Shown here piece after piece: positions 1 through 8,472 of a stretch of DNA of 64,000 nt (positions within the stretch are counted from its first letter, which is position 1; each line of letters starts with the position of its first letter). The stretch lies in contig NZ_JACHBW010000026.1 of the NCBI RefSeq assembly GCF_014200455.1, positions 1 through 64,000 on the forward strand, read 5' to 3'. The notes beneath the pieces were generated by a model. The model made no database searches and was not told the DNA's origin. It saw only the letters and a list, made by a program, of their open reading frames with translations. A program made the position numbers and the translations under genes. Origin of the DNA: Paraburkholderia bannensis (GTDB lineage Bacteria > Pseudomonadota > Gammaproteobacteria > Burkholderiales > Burkholderiaceae).

Positions 1-84
1 CTCCGGCGCGGCCACCTTTGCCAGCGAGCCGCCGAATTTACCCACCGCCGTGCGTGCGGCCGAAACGATCACAATGTCAGTCAT
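1..84 (-). CDS. Acetyl-CoA C-acetyltransferase, N-terminal fragment
   Basis: Only the first 28 codons are in the window; the gene runs off the left edge. The visible N-terminus (MTDIVIVSAARTAVGKFGGS...) is the typical start of thiolases of the PhaA/AtoB type, which condense two acetyl-CoA to acetoacetyl-CoA, the first step of polyhydroxybutyrate synthesis, or run the reverse reaction in degradation. An AGGA ribosome binding site lies just before the ATG. The phasin gene upstream on the same strand supports a role in PHB metabolism. The catalytic Cys and His lie outside the window, so PhaA cannot be separated from other thiolases. Confidence 0.85.
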   Translation of the reverse strand, partial: MTDIVIVSAARTAVGKFGGSLAKVAAPE

Positions 85-349
85 TTTCGATTCCTGCATT
101 AAAGAGACTTACCGGGATTGCTGCTTCAAAAAACCACATCTCGCGGCGCATCGACGACACGCTCACGACACATGAATCAGCGTGTCTGTAGACCGTTACA
201 CACAGATGACAAAACGGGGAACAAACGCGATAGCGACGCGTACTGATTCAATGAGGTTGGCTAAAACGTATTTGGCATGCGCGGTGCAACGCCTGGACGT
301 CGCAACCGCGCTTTCATTGCCAAAGTCTTGAGGCTAAATGCAATAACAA

Positions 350-937
350 TTATTTCGCGGCGTGAATGACTGCAGCCTCCTGCGTGGCAGGCTGCTGATA
401 CGCTTTAGCAGCAATCGAATCGACTTGCGCATCAAATTGTTCGCGCGTCGAGTCAATTGTTTGCTGGGTGAAATTACGAAAAGTCTCGGCGGCATTGCCA
501 AAAGCGGAAAAGGCAGAATTAAACGCTGAAAAATACGGCGCCGACCCTGCGGGCGCGTGCTGCGAGAAGCGTTCTGCCAAAGCCCTGGCACGTTCCTGCT
601 GCGCTTCGGCTTGCGCATGAGCTGCCTGCGTCAATTCGGCCTGGGCATGCGTGGCGATATCGAAAAGCTGACGACCGTATGACAACGCCTTGGCAGCGGC
701 CTGCTGCGAAGCGCTCACATGATGCGTGAACAATTCGACGGGACTGGCGGTTTGCAGCGCGCTCTTGAGCGTCGCTTCGTTTTCCGCCAGCAAGGCGCGC
801 GTAGCCTGGAGATTCAAGGCGACGACCGCTTCGACACTCTTGAAGGCGGGCTGGGTGAATGCGAAAAAAGCCGCGATGCCGGACTGATACTGTGCCCGGA
901 GATGATCGGATGCGAAATCGTTCGTGGACTCGGTCAT
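350..937 (-). CDS. phaP: Phasin family protein
   Basis: This 195-residue protein has the composition and pattern of phasins, small amphipathic proteins that coat polyhydroxybutyrate granules. Residues 10-60 carry the typical phasin start (region around FFAFTQPAFKSVEAVVALNLQATRA), and the rest is Ala/Gln/Glu-rich helix with no signal peptide or membrane segment. Length fits the family (about 180-195 residues). A GAGG ribosome binding site precedes the ATG. It lies upstream of, and on the same strand as, the thiolase gene, with a 265-bp gap. I see no clear promoter; a hairpin with 7-bp arms sits just upstream at 983-1004. Confidence 0.88.
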   Translation of the reverse strand: MTESTNDFASDHLRAQYQSGIAAFFAFTQPAFKSVEAVVALNLQATRALLAENEATLKSALQTASPVELFTHHVSASQQAAAKALSYGRQLFDIATHAQAELTQAAHAQAEAQQERARALAERFSQHAPAGSAPYFSAFNSAFSAFGNAAETFRNFTQQTIDSTREQFDAQVDSIAAKAYQQPATQEAAVIHAAK

Positions 938-1752
938 CGGCTATGCCTCATGGTTAGAAATGCTAAATAGATTGACTAAATCGAGCCGCGCTTCGATGCG
1001 GCTCACGAGCACTTCGTCCGACACTGTGCGCAACACGCACACTATCGTGGCAACGCAATTAGACACTTGATTCTAAGCCATCAATTTAACAATTTTGTGC
1101 AACACACAATTAGGTGAAAACCCTGAGTCGCCGCAATTCGATTCGGAACGGGTTTATTTCTTGCAGTTGTCAGGCAAATAAAATTACAAATTATGCTCAC
1201 TGACGCATGCAGGGTCGGATTCGTTCGCGAATGCACTGGAATGCATACGGCGCGAATGATCAATTCGCGTTATACGTTTTAGCCAAGTGAGACTGACAAG
1301 CTATCGACTGGTGCGGCCAAGGCGAGCAATTAGCCTTGAGACGCTAATTAATGCCATTTCAATTAAACACGCCCGTATATGGCGCACGGTTCAATCCACT
1401 TCATTAAAAAGGATAACGAACCAAATAGAACGCGCGCTTTTCAAAAGCCACCCGGGAGCAAATGCTCATGGACTGCCCGGAACGTGGCCATTGACGGCCA
1501 TGCCGCACATCGAATTGGGCGTGTCGTGATATTTCGCACGCGTCTGCTCGACCGATCCCGTAAAGCGCGGGTCCTGCCGTCTTTCGTGGCTGTCCATGAA
1601 GGCCGCTACGTCCCACGCTTCCTGCGTTGTGCTGTTGTGCTGTTGTGTTCCTGTGAGCAGCCCCAGTATCGCCCGCCTCGCAGCGTTACAATCGCCACAG
1701 CCCCGAACCGGCCTGCATATAAACCACGCTGATCCCCACGCTTAACCTTATC
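938..1752. other. Intergenic region between phaP and polB
   Basis: No convincing gene lies here; the open frames present overlap one another and lack codon bias. A hairpin with arms GAGCCGC and GCGGCTC at 983-1004 lies upstream of phaP. The stretch from about 1060 to 1450 is clearly more AT-rich than the genes on both sides. A single LexA-like half site (CTG at 1713) occurs before polB, but the matching CAG is absent. Confidence 0.5.
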
Positions 1753-4131
1753 GTGACCGAGCATCAACCCGGCCTGACGCCGGGCTTCATTCTGACCCGC
1801 CACTGGCGCGACACGCCCACGCACACCGAAGTCGACTTCTGGCTCGCGACGCCCGACGGCCCGCGGCAGTTGCGCCTGCGCCCGCAAACTTCGGTGGCCT
1901 TTGTGCCGCAAGCGCAGCGCGAGTCCGCCCAGCGCGTGCTCGAACGCGACAAGGGCGTCGAATGGCGCGAACTCGATCTCAAGGACTTCAGTCAGCGCCC
2001 CATCGCGGGCCTCTACGCGCCGCAGTATCGCCAGCTTACGGGCGCGGCGAAGCGCCTGACGAAAGCGGGCGTCGATGTCTACGAAGCCGATATCCAGCCG
2101 CCCGAGCGCTACATGATGGAGCGTTTCATCACCGCGCCGGTGCTGTTTCGCGGTGCGGCCGATGAAACCGGCGTGTTGATCGACGGCGAGATGAAGCCTG
2201 GCGCCCAATATCGCCCCTCGCTGCGGCTGGTGTCGCTCGACATTGAAACGAGTGCGCAAGGCGAGCTTTATTCGATCGCGCTGGAAGGTTGCGGGCAACG
2301 TCAGGTCTATATGCTCGCGCCGCAAAATGGCGACACTGATGCGATCGATTTCGATCTCGCGTACTGCGAGAGCCGCGCGCAGATGCTCGAATGCCTCAAC
2401 GCCTGGATGGCGCAGCACGATCCCGATGCGATCATCGGCTGGAATCTGGTGCAATTCGATCTGCGCGTGCTGCACGCGCACTCGCAGCAATATGGCGTGC
2501 CGCTGCGGCTCGGGCGCGGTGGCGCGGTCATGGAATGGCGCGAGCACAGCATCAACCAGAACCACTATTTCGCTGCGGCGGCGGGACGGCTCATCATCGA
2601 CGGTATCGAAGCGCTGCGTTCCGCCACCTGGAGCTTCCCTTCGTTCAGCCTCGAATATGTGTCGCAAACGCTGCTGGGCGAAGGCAAGGCCGTCGACAAT
2701 CCGTATCAGCGCATGGACGAAATCCAGCGCCGTTTCGACGAGGACAAGCCCGCGCTCGCGCGCTACAACCTCAAGGATTGCGAACTTGTCACGCGCATTT
2801 TTGAAAAGACCGAATTGATGGCGTTTTTGCTGGAGCGCGCCTCGGTCACGGGCTTGCCCGTCGATCGCAGCGGCGGTTCGGTCGCGGCGTTCACGCATCT
2901 GTATTTGCCGCGCATGCACCGGCTCGGCTACGTCGCGCCCAATCTCGGCGATGTGGTGGGCGAGAACAGCCCTGGCGGCTTCGTGATGGACTCGCGGCCC
3001 GGCCTCTACGATTCGGTGCTCGTGCTTGATTACAAGAGCCTGTATCCGTCGATCATCCGCACGTTTTTGATCGATCCGGTCGGGCTGATCGAAGGCTTGC
3101 GCGCGCCCGACGATGCGCATTCCGTGCCCGGGTTTCTGGGCGCGCGATTCTCGCGCACCCTGCACTGTCTGCCCGACATCGTGCGTCAGGTCGGGGATGG
3201 CCGCGAGGCCGCCAAGCGGCAAAAAAATGCGCCGCTTTCGCAGGCGCTGAAGATCATCATGAACGCGTTTTATGGCGTGCTCGGCTCGACGGGTTGCCGC
3301 TTTTTCGATCCGCGTCTGGCTTCGTCGATCACCATGCGCGGCCACGAAATCATGCGTCAGACACGCAAACTGATCGAGGCGCAGGGCTACGACGTCATCT
3401 ACGGCGATACCGATTCAACCTTCGTCTGGCTCAAGCGCGCGCATTCGGAAGAAGATGCCACGCGCACGGGCCGCGAGCTGGTTGCACACGTCAATGCCTG
3501 GTGGAAGGCGGAACTGGAAAATCGCTTTGGACTGCAAAGTGCGCTCGAACTGCAATTCGAGCGTCATTACTCGCGCTTTCTGATGCCCACCGTGCGCGGT
3601 GCGGAAGAGGGCAGCAAGAAGCGCTATGCCGGTCTTTCGCTGACGAAGGACGGCAGCGAGGAAGTCGTTTTCAAAGGCCTGGAAACGGTGCGCACCGACT
3701 GGACGCCGCTTGCGCAGCAATTCCAGCGCGAACTCTACCGGCGCGTCTTCATGCGCGAGCCGCATGCGGATTACGTGCGCGATTACGTGCGGCGCACGCT
3801 GGCCGGAGAATTCGACGATCAACTGGTCTTTCGCAAGCGTCTGCGCCGCCCCTTGAGCGACTATCAGCGCAACGTGCCGCCGCATGTGCGCGCCGCGCGC
3901 GTGGCCGACGAATACAACCGCGAAAAAGGCCGCCCCTTGCAGTATCAGAACGGCGGCTGGATCAGCTATGTGATGACCACCGTGGGACCGGAGCCCCTCG
4001 AAACGCTGAGCGCGCCGCCGGATTACACGTTTTATCTGACGCGTCAGTTGCAGCCCGTCGCCGATGCGATTCTGCCCTTCCTGCGCGAAGCCTTCGAAAC
4101 GCTGATTTCCGGCCAGGCGAGCCTGTTTTAA
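1753..4131 (+). CDS. polB: DNA polymerase II (family B)
   Basis: This 792-residue protein is a family B DNA polymerase with a proofreading 3'-5' exonuclease. Exonuclease motif I (SLDIETS) is near residue 163, Exo II (NLVQFDLRV) near 233 and Exo III (YNLKDCELV) near 338. Polymerase motif A (DYKSLYPSI) is at about 426, motif B (KIIMNAFYG) at about 500 and motif C (YGDTDS) at about 550. All catalytic carboxylates are present, and length matches E. coli Pol II (783 residues). The start is GTG. In E. coli the gene is SOS-induced for translesion synthesis and fork restart; here I find no full LexA box upstream. It appears to be transcribed alone. Confidence 0.97.
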   Translation: MTEHQPGLTPGFILTRHWRDTPTHTEVDFWLATPDGPRQLRLRPQTSVAFVPQAQRESAQRVLERDKGVEWRELDLKDFSQRPIAGLYAPQYRQLTGAAKRLTKAGVDVYEADIQPPERYMMERFITAPVLFRGAADETGVLIDGEMKPGAQYRPSLRLVSLDIETSAQGELYSIALEGCGQRQVYMLAPQNGDTDAIDFDLAYCESRAQMLECLNAWMAQHDPDAIIGWNLVQFDLRVLHAHSQQYGVPLRLGRGGAVMEWREHSINQNHYFAAAAGRLIIDGIEALRSATWSFPSFSLEYVSQTLLGEGKAVDNPYQRMDEIQRRFDEDKPALARYNLKDCELVTRIFEKTELMAFLLERASVTGLPVDRSGGSVAAFTHLYLPRMHRLGYVAPNLGDVVGENSPGGFVMDSRPGLYDSVLVLDYKSLYPSIIRTFLIDPVGLIEGLRAPDDAHSVPGFLGARFSRTLHCLPDIVRQVGDGREAAKRQKNAPLSQALKIIMNAFYGVLGSTGCRFFDPRLASSITMRGHEIMRQTRKLIEAQGYDVIYGDTDSTFVWLKRAHSEEDATRTGRELVAHVNAWWKAELENRFGLQSALELQFERHYSRFLMPTVRGAEEGSKKRYAGLSLTKDGSEEVVFKGLETVRTDWTPLAQQFQRELYRRVFMREPHADYVRDYVRRTLAGEFDDQLVFRKRLRRPLSDYQRNVPPHVRAARVADEYNREKGRPLQYQNGGWISYVMTTVGPEPLETLSAPPDYTFYLTRQLQPVADAILPFLREAFETLISGQASLF

Positions 4132-4201
4132 AGCGCCGGTTTTAAGCGTTTGCCCCCATCGGGCACGATGCCCTCCTGCTTCGCACCCAGACGCAAGATC
4201 G

Positions 4202-4347
4202 CTATCTCGCGTCAGCGTCGCCTGGAGGCAGCGCCTTCGCGATCTCATCAACGAACACTCGCGTCTTCGCCAGGATCAATGGGTCAGGGCGCATCACCGC
4301 ATTGATACCGATGTCACGCACCAGATATGGCGCGGCCATCCACGACG
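4202..4347 (-). pseudogene. LysR-type regulator C-terminal remnant
   Basis: The minus strand encodes about 45 residues that resemble the C-terminal end of LysR effector domains: WMAAPYLVRDIGIN followed by MRPDPLILAKTRVFVDEIAKAL and a stop. The ending FVD.IA..L is typical of the last helix of the family. There is no start codon and no DNA-binding domain upstream, and the frame cannot be extended past about 4347. I read it as the degraded tail of a lost regulator. The family call rests on a short match only. Confidence 0.35.
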
Positions 4348-4567
4348 GTTTCAAGATTCACTTCTCCAAAGTCGCCAGTCGCGAGCAAAACGCTCGGCTA
4401 GCGACGAGAGACGCCGGGATCACGCCCCCACTGCCTACCTGAAAAAGCGCCAGCATGAGCATCCAGTCGCACCGGCGGCCCCGAATCGATGCATCCGGCG
4501 CCCGCTCTCGAACGTAACTGCCGGTAATCCCCTGCCATTCAGGCAGCACACCACCAGGAGCCAGGCG

Positions 4568-4822
4568 ATGAAGATACTCATGACGACCATTGCAGCCCTC
4601 GTTGCGACTGCAGGCAGCGCGCTGCCCCATGCCGTATGCGCCGCGGGAAATGCGCATAGTGCCGCAACGGCAGGCATGACCTGGCACGGCGATCCGATAT
4701 CTGGACCGACAAGCCCGTTGCCGCAGGCGCAGCAAGCGCAGCTTGCAGACAAGAAACAGGGGGCAGATACGCCAGCCAATCCTCCGATGATGCAGACGGC
4801 ACCAGCGAGCACGGGGCAATGA
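4568..4822 (+). CDS. Small secreted protein of unknown function
   Basis: This 84-residue protein starts with a good signal peptide: a Lys near the N-terminus, a hydrophobic stretch, and likely cleavage near Ala-25/Ala-26. The mature part is only about 58 residues, rich in Gln, Pro, Ala and Thr, and probably disordered. An AGGAG ribosome binding site lies 8 bases before the ATG. I recognise no domain. It precedes two further exported proteins on the same strand with a gap of about 120 bp, so it may share their transcript. Confidence 0.55.
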   Translation: MKILMTTIAALVATAGSALPHAVCAAGNAHSAATAGMTWHGDPISGPTSPLPQAQQAQLADKKQGADTPANPPMMQTAPASTGQ

Positions 4823-4943
4823 GTGCTCCCGTCTGCTGCATCCGCTTTTCGTAGTCGCACGTATAAGCGTTTGCCATCCCGCTAATGTAATAGCGTCCCG
4901 ATTCGGGTAAACGCGTTGCGATGGCGCCTTGAGGAGACACTTC

Positions 4944-5636
4944 ATGAATCGAGCTATTGGCATCGCGCTGGCTGCGGCAACGCTGGCATCACTCAGCGCC
5001 TGTGGAGGCGGCAATGACGTTACGGCGGCACGGGTCGTGCAACACCCGGAGAATCAGGCAATCTGGTCTGCGCTCGGCGGTGATTCAGCGGCGCCGGCGG
5101 CCGTAGCGGGCGTCGTCAACGCCGCGGTCACCGGTCTGCTGGCTGATCCGGTCGAGGCGCCGTATTTTGCGGCGGTATCAGGCAACACCAGTCACAGCAG
5201 CGCCGCTCATGACACCCCTGCCCGGCTCGAAGCATGTCTCACGCTGCAGTTCCAATCGCTTCTCGGCGGACCCTACACCTATCCAGGACCCGTCAAGGTT
5301 GCCGGCGATACCGACGCCCAACCGGAAATGTGTCAGGACATGACGACCGCTCATAACGACGTTGGCGTTCCTGGCTGCGTATTCGACCAGTTCATGGTGG
5401 ATCTGGTGGCAACGCTGCAGAACAAGTTGCCCGCCGCCGACTTTGCCGCCTTGACTTCGACGACAAACGGCACGTACGCCCTCACCGAGAAAAACTCCGC
5501 CGGCATCCCGGTTGGCACCAAATTCCAGTACAGCGCGGTGCCGACGCTGTTCAACCTGCGCACCACCATCATCACTGCAACACCGGGTGGACCGCTCTAT
5601 CTGCCGCCGACGGTTGCAACATCATGTTCCAGCTAA
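4944..5636 (+). CDS. Globin-like secreted lipoprotein
   Basis: The protein (about 230 residues) begins with a lipoprotein signal ending in LSAC, so Cys-20 is probably lipidated. The rest follows the pattern of group I truncated haemoglobins: a helix with VVNAAVTGLLADPVEAPYF, then GGPYTYPG, then DMTTAHNDVGV with a candidate proximal haem His, then FDQFMVDLVATLQ. Start 4944 is preferred over an upstream TTG because GAGGAG lies just before it. Truncated globins are usually cytoplasmic, so an exported, lipid-anchored form is less common. It overlaps the next gene by 13 bp, implying translational coupling. The globin call is from pattern only; haem binding is inferred. Confidence 0.6.
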   Translation: MNRAIGIALAAATLASLSACGGGNDVTAARVVQHPENQAIWSALGGDSAAPAAVAGVVNAAVTGLLADPVEAPYFAAVSGNTSHSSAAHDTPARLEACLTLQFQSLLGGPYTYPGPVKVAGDTDAQPEMCQDMTTAHNDVGVPGCVFDQFMVDLVATLQNKLPAADFAALTSTTNGTYALTEKNSAGIPVGTKFQYSAVPTLFNLRTTIITATPGGPLYLPPTVATSCSS

Positions 5637-6319
5637 GCGCGGCGCGCACTTCGCGCCTCATCCCCGGAATCGCTGCGGCGACGTGCCTGAGCGTCGCTGC
5701 GATTGGCTGGATGCACACCCCACAGGGTCGGCAGGTTCTGGCGAAGCTTGGTGTTGGTTGCCCGGTCAACAGCATCGACTCCCATGTCGTGCTGTCGATT
5801 CAGCAAAACGCCATCTCGCGTGAACGAGGTTTGACCGCGGCGCCCGATCGACCGGCATTGGGACTGCAGCTTGACCGCAGTACCGAGGCCGAGGTTGCCG
5901 AAAAGATGGGGCGCGAAAACGTGCATTGCGACGCACTTTCACGCGGGCTGCACTACCTGCGATGCCGCGGCGTACCCGCGCAGTTGCTCGGCACAAACGG
6001 GCCACCCGTGAGCGAACTATGGTTTAGCTTTGGACCGGCGCACACACTGATGGCCATCAATCTGTACCGGCGCAACATGACCGAAACCGAAGCCCGGCAG
6101 AGCTGGAAGATTGCGGTTGAAAATCTCCGCAATGCTCTCGGGTTGCCCACATCGACGTCTGGCGACACAAGCCTGACGTCGTTGCTGGAGAAACCGGTTG
6201 CGGTCGCAAGGGTGAATTACGCCTATTCTGACTATGTAGCGATAGTCACTGCGTCTCACATGCCCTACGGTGGTCTGGCAGTGCGTGAGCAATATATGTC
6301 GGCAAATTCAGCACAATAG
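5624..6319 (+). CDS. Membrane-anchored protein of unknown function
   Basis: This 231-residue protein has one hydrophobic segment at about residues 11-29 and then a soluble, presumably periplasmic, domain. It overlaps the globin-like lipoprotein gene by 13 bp, so the two are likely co-translated and work together. Three Cys (in VGCPV, NVHCDAL and YLRCRG) could form disulfides outside the cytoplasm. I recognise no family. A hairpin just downstream (6355-6375) may end the transcript. Confidence 0.6.
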   Translation: MFQLSAARTSRLIPGIAAATCLSVAAIGWMHTPQGRQVLAKLGVGCPVNSIDSHVVLSIQQNAISRERGLTAAPDRPALGLQLDRSTEAEVAEKMGRENVHCDALSRGLHYLRCRGVPAQLLGTNGPPVSELWFSFGPAHTLMAINLYRRNMTETEARQSWKIAVENLRNALGLPTSTSGDTSLTSLLEKPVAVARVNYAYSDYVAIVTASHMPYGGLAVREQYMSANSAQ

Positions 6320-6354
6320 AAGCCCGTGCTGATGAACACAGGCCGACGTCACCC

Positions 6355-6375
6355 ATGCGCCAGCCGCTGGCGCAT
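6355..6375 (+). terminator. Hairpin after the globin-like operon
   Basis: A perfect inverted repeat with arms ATGCGCCAG and CTGGCGCAT around a 3-base loop lies 35 bp after the preceding stop codon. No T-run follows, so it is at best a weak or Rho-assisted terminator. Confidence 0.35.
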
Positions 6376-6521
6376 TATCCCTGGATGCTGATTGTCCGGG
6401 GCATATTTGAGCAAGCGACGGACGCTTCGCCAGCTCCGTCGCTTCTAGCGCTTGTTACCCGGTGTCAAAGGCACGGCGAGGAGGGTAGACCCTCCCCATC
6501 CGCTCACATCGCGTGCGCTGG

Positions 6522-6815
6522 CTACTGTGACATCGCACCAGACGCAGGATGGTCCATACCCATCGCATCGTGCTTCTTCATCTTGCTGGTTTTTTTCATC
6601 GAATCGTGCGACATGCCCTTCTTGCTCATCGTGTCGTGCGACATCGAATCCTTACCCATGGAGTCCTTGCCCATCGCATCCTTGCTCATCGTGTCGTGCG
6701 ACATCGTATCCTTGCCCATCGTGTCGTTTGCCATCGCGCCGCTTGCCTGCGCAAACGCTGCCGATGCGCCCATTGCCAGTGCCGCTGCGCATACTGCCGT
6801 GATGAATCGCTTCAT
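6522..6815 (-). CDS. MXKDX-repeat Met-rich periplasmic peptide (MrpX-like)
   Basis: This 97-residue protein has a clear signal peptide (cleavage after AFA, about residue 22). The mature part of about 75 residues is built of five-residue units of the form M-x-K/H-D-x and holds about 14 Met and no Cys. This matches the pentapeptide MXKDX repeat family. Such Met-rich peptides (MrpX in Azospira) act as sacrificial scavengers of hypochlorite, with the Met sulfoxide reduced again by a YedY-type reductase. The start at 6815 has a GGAG site before it; a longer reading lacks one. It lies 62 bp after the YedY-like gene on the same strand, probably as the third gene of that operon. Confidence 0.85.
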   Translation of the reverse strand: MKRFITAVCAAALAMGASAAFAQASGAMANDTMGKDTMSHDTMSKDAMGKDSMGKDSMSHDTMSKKGMSHDSMKKTSKMKKHDAMGMDHPASGAMSQ

Positions 6816-6877
6816 TGCTGATCTCCTTGGTGGGTGAAACTGGCATCCGTGCATGCGGACGCCGAAAACGAAAAAAG

Positions 6878-7654
6878 TCAGGACCCGCCGAACCAGTTGT
6901 AGCCCTGATCGACCCAATAACCGCCCGGGTAGGTATTGGTCACGAAAATTTCGACGATATGCTTCGGGTTTTTGTAGCCGAGCTTGGTCGGCATCCGAAG
7001 TTTCATCGGATAGCCGTATTTGGCCGGCAGGCGCTCGCCGTCGTAGTCGAACGTGAGCAAGGTCTGCGGATGCAGCGCGGTCGGCATGTCAATGCTTTCG
7101 TAGTAGTCGTCCGCACAACGAAAGCCAACATACTTTGCGGTGGTATCCGCGCCGACGCGGCGCAGAAAATCCGCGAAAGGCGTCCCACCCCAACGTCCGA
7201 TTGCGCTCCATCCTTCGACACAGATATGCCGCGTAATCTGCTCGGTGCGCGGCAGCGCGTAGAGTTCCGGCAAAGACCAGCTGCGCTTTCCCGTGACCAG
7301 CCCAGTGATCTTGAGCCGATAGTCGCTGCCATCGACTTGCGGAACATCGTCGATCCCATAGAACGCGTTGAACGGAAATGGCCGGGTGATCTGCGCTTCG
7401 GTATAGGTCGGTGCAAGCCGGCGCGGATCGAACAACAGCGCCTGTGCGCGATCATTCAGCCGCGATACCGCGGTGAGAAGTTGGTTCACCGAATCGTTGT
7501 CGGTAATCGAGCAACCCGTCAGCAGCGATAAACCGCCGAGCGTCAGCATCCGCTTGCCAAACAGGCGGCGCGAAGGCATATCCAGTTCGCGGCGCGCGTC
7601 GGCGAGAATGGCGTCGCGGTCGAGTGCGAAAGGGCGCGTGTTCTTGATGTTCAT
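6878..7654 (-). CDS. YedY/MsrP-like molybdopterin oxidoreductase
   Basis: The 258-residue protein belongs to the sulfite-oxidase-fold molybdopterin enzymes. Near residues 28-48 it carries a twin-arginine type signal (SRRLFGKR) running into a hydrophobic stretch that ends in LLTGC, so it is likely exported folded and perhaps lipidated. The Cys in HICVEGWSAIGRWGG is the expected Mo ligand, and the end (KHIVEIFVTNTYPGGYWVDQGYNWFGGS) is typical of the family. Enzymes of this type reduce protein methionine sulfoxide in the periplasm using quinol electrons passed on by a membrane cytochrome. It sits between the cytochrome b gene (19-bp gap) and the Met-rich peptide gene, matching the yedZ1-yedY1-mrpX arrangement. 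Confidence 0.88.
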   Translation of the reverse strand: MNIKNTRPFALDRDAILADARRELDMPSRRLFGKRMLTLGGLSLLTGCSITDNDSVNQLLTAVSRLNDRAQALLFDPRRLAPTYTEAQITRPFPFNAFYGIDDVPQVDGSDYRLKITGLVTGKRSWSLPELYALPRTEQITRHICVEGWSAIGRWGGTPFADFLRRVGADTTAKYVGFRCADDYYESIDMPTALHPQTLLTFDYDGERLPAKYGYPMKLRMPTKLGYKNPKHIVEIFVTNTYPGGYWVDQGYNWFGGS

Positions 7655-7672
7655 GATGTCGGTCCCGGCGAA

Positions 7673-8323
7673 TCAGCGGCCGCGTAGCATGGTTAAAAGC
7701 GAGCGCGGCACGAGCGCCACCATCGCGACATGAACAACGACGAATGCAGCCATCACCGACATCGCACAGAAGTGCACGATGCGCGCGTTGTCGTAGCCGC
7801 CCATCAGTTCACGCAAGAGCGGAAACTGCACGGACTTCCAGATCGCGAGACCGGACAACACGAGCACGATCAGATCGACGATGACAACGAGATAAGCGAG
7901 CTTCTGCACCGCGTTGTAGTGCCGCAAATCGCCATGATCGAGCTTGCCTTTGAGCGCAGCGGCAAGATCGTTCAGTACGGCACGTGGCGAAAGCGGAAGG
8001 AACCGGCTGGCGAACCGGCCGCTCGCCAGGTTGAGCCCGAGATAGACGACGCCGTTGAAAACCAGCAGCCACATTGCCGCGAAGTGCCATTGCAGCGCAC
8101 CGCCGAGCCAGCCTCCCAAAGTGATCGCCGGGGGAATGACGATGCTCGGGAACACGGGGGACGCATCATAAATGCGCCAGCCGGAAAACATCATGATCAG
8201 CGCCGCGAATGCGTTGAGCCAATGCGTGATGCGCAGCCACAGCGGGTGAATCCGGGGCGAGCGCCCGAGGGGTTTGTGCGCCGCAGCGAGTTCTGCCTTC
8301 AGCGTTTCCATGTCGATCACCAT
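7673..8323 (-). CDS. Membrane b-type cytochrome, YedZ1-like
   Basis: The 216-residue protein has four predicted membrane segments and His residues placed for two b haems (in HPLWLRITHWLNA, HYNAVQKLAY and VHFCAMSVMAAFVVVHVAM). This is the cytochrome b561 / hydrogenase-type cytochrome b fold. It would take electrons from the quinol pool and pass them to the YedY-like enzyme encoded next. Either the ATG at 8323 or the one at 8311 may be the start; neither has a strong ribosome binding site. A SigF-type promoter match ends about 20 bp upstream, giving a very short leader. First gene of a three-gene operon. Confidence 0.85.
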   Translation of the reverse strand: MVIDMETLKAELAAAHKPLGRSPRIHPLWLRITHWLNAFAALIMMFSGWRIYDASPVFPSIVIPPAITLGGWLGGALQWHFAAMWLLVFNGVVYLGLNLASGRFASRFLPLSPRAVLNDLAAALKGKLDHGDLRHYNAVQKLAYLVVIVDLIVLVLSGLAIWKSVQFPLLRELMGGYDNARIVHFCAMSVMAAFVVVHVAMVALVPRSLLTMLRGR

Positions 8324-8343
8324 GAAGGTCGGATACGCGTAAG

Positions 8344-8369
8344 TTCGCTGGGGAAAGTGCGGTGGTTAC
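8344..8369 (-). promoter_or_regulatory. SigF-type ECF promoter for the cytochrome/YedY-like/Met-rich operon
   Basis: On the minus strand GTAACC (8364-8369) is followed by exactly 16 bases and CGAA (8344-8347). This is an exact match to the GTAACC-N16-CGAA form I recall for SigF (ECF16) promoters. It lies about 20 bp before the first start codon of the operon. Confidence 0.75.
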
Positions 8370-8414
8370 AGCCGGTTGAAAATTTTTTTAAAGGCGTAAT
8401 GCGGGACGTTTGCT

Positions 8415-8440
8415 GTAACCGTTTCCGTCGGGCGAACGAA
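8415..8440 (+). promoter_or_regulatory. SigF-type ECF promoter for the DUF1223 gene
   Basis: On the plus strand GTAACC (8415-8420), then 16 bases, then CGAA (8437-8440). Together with the divergent copy it forms a 9-bp inverted repeat (GGTTACAGC 8364-8372, GCTGTAACC 8412-8420), so the two -35 elements face away from a shared 39-bp centre. The expected start of transcription near 8447 leaves room for the TGGAG site before the ATG at 8473. Confidence 0.75.
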
Positions 8441-8472
8441 TTAGCCATACCGATGCTTTCTGGAGTCCGTCC

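Noticed and set aside
1713..1731. LexA box upstream of polB
   Set aside because: CTG at 1713 followed by an AT-rich core is present, but the matching CAG is missing at the right distance.
1606..3345. Long open frame (579 codons) on the minus strand
   Set aside because: It is the antisense shadow of polB; the plus-strand product has all polymerase motifs and the minus product is rich in Arg/His without a recognisable domain.
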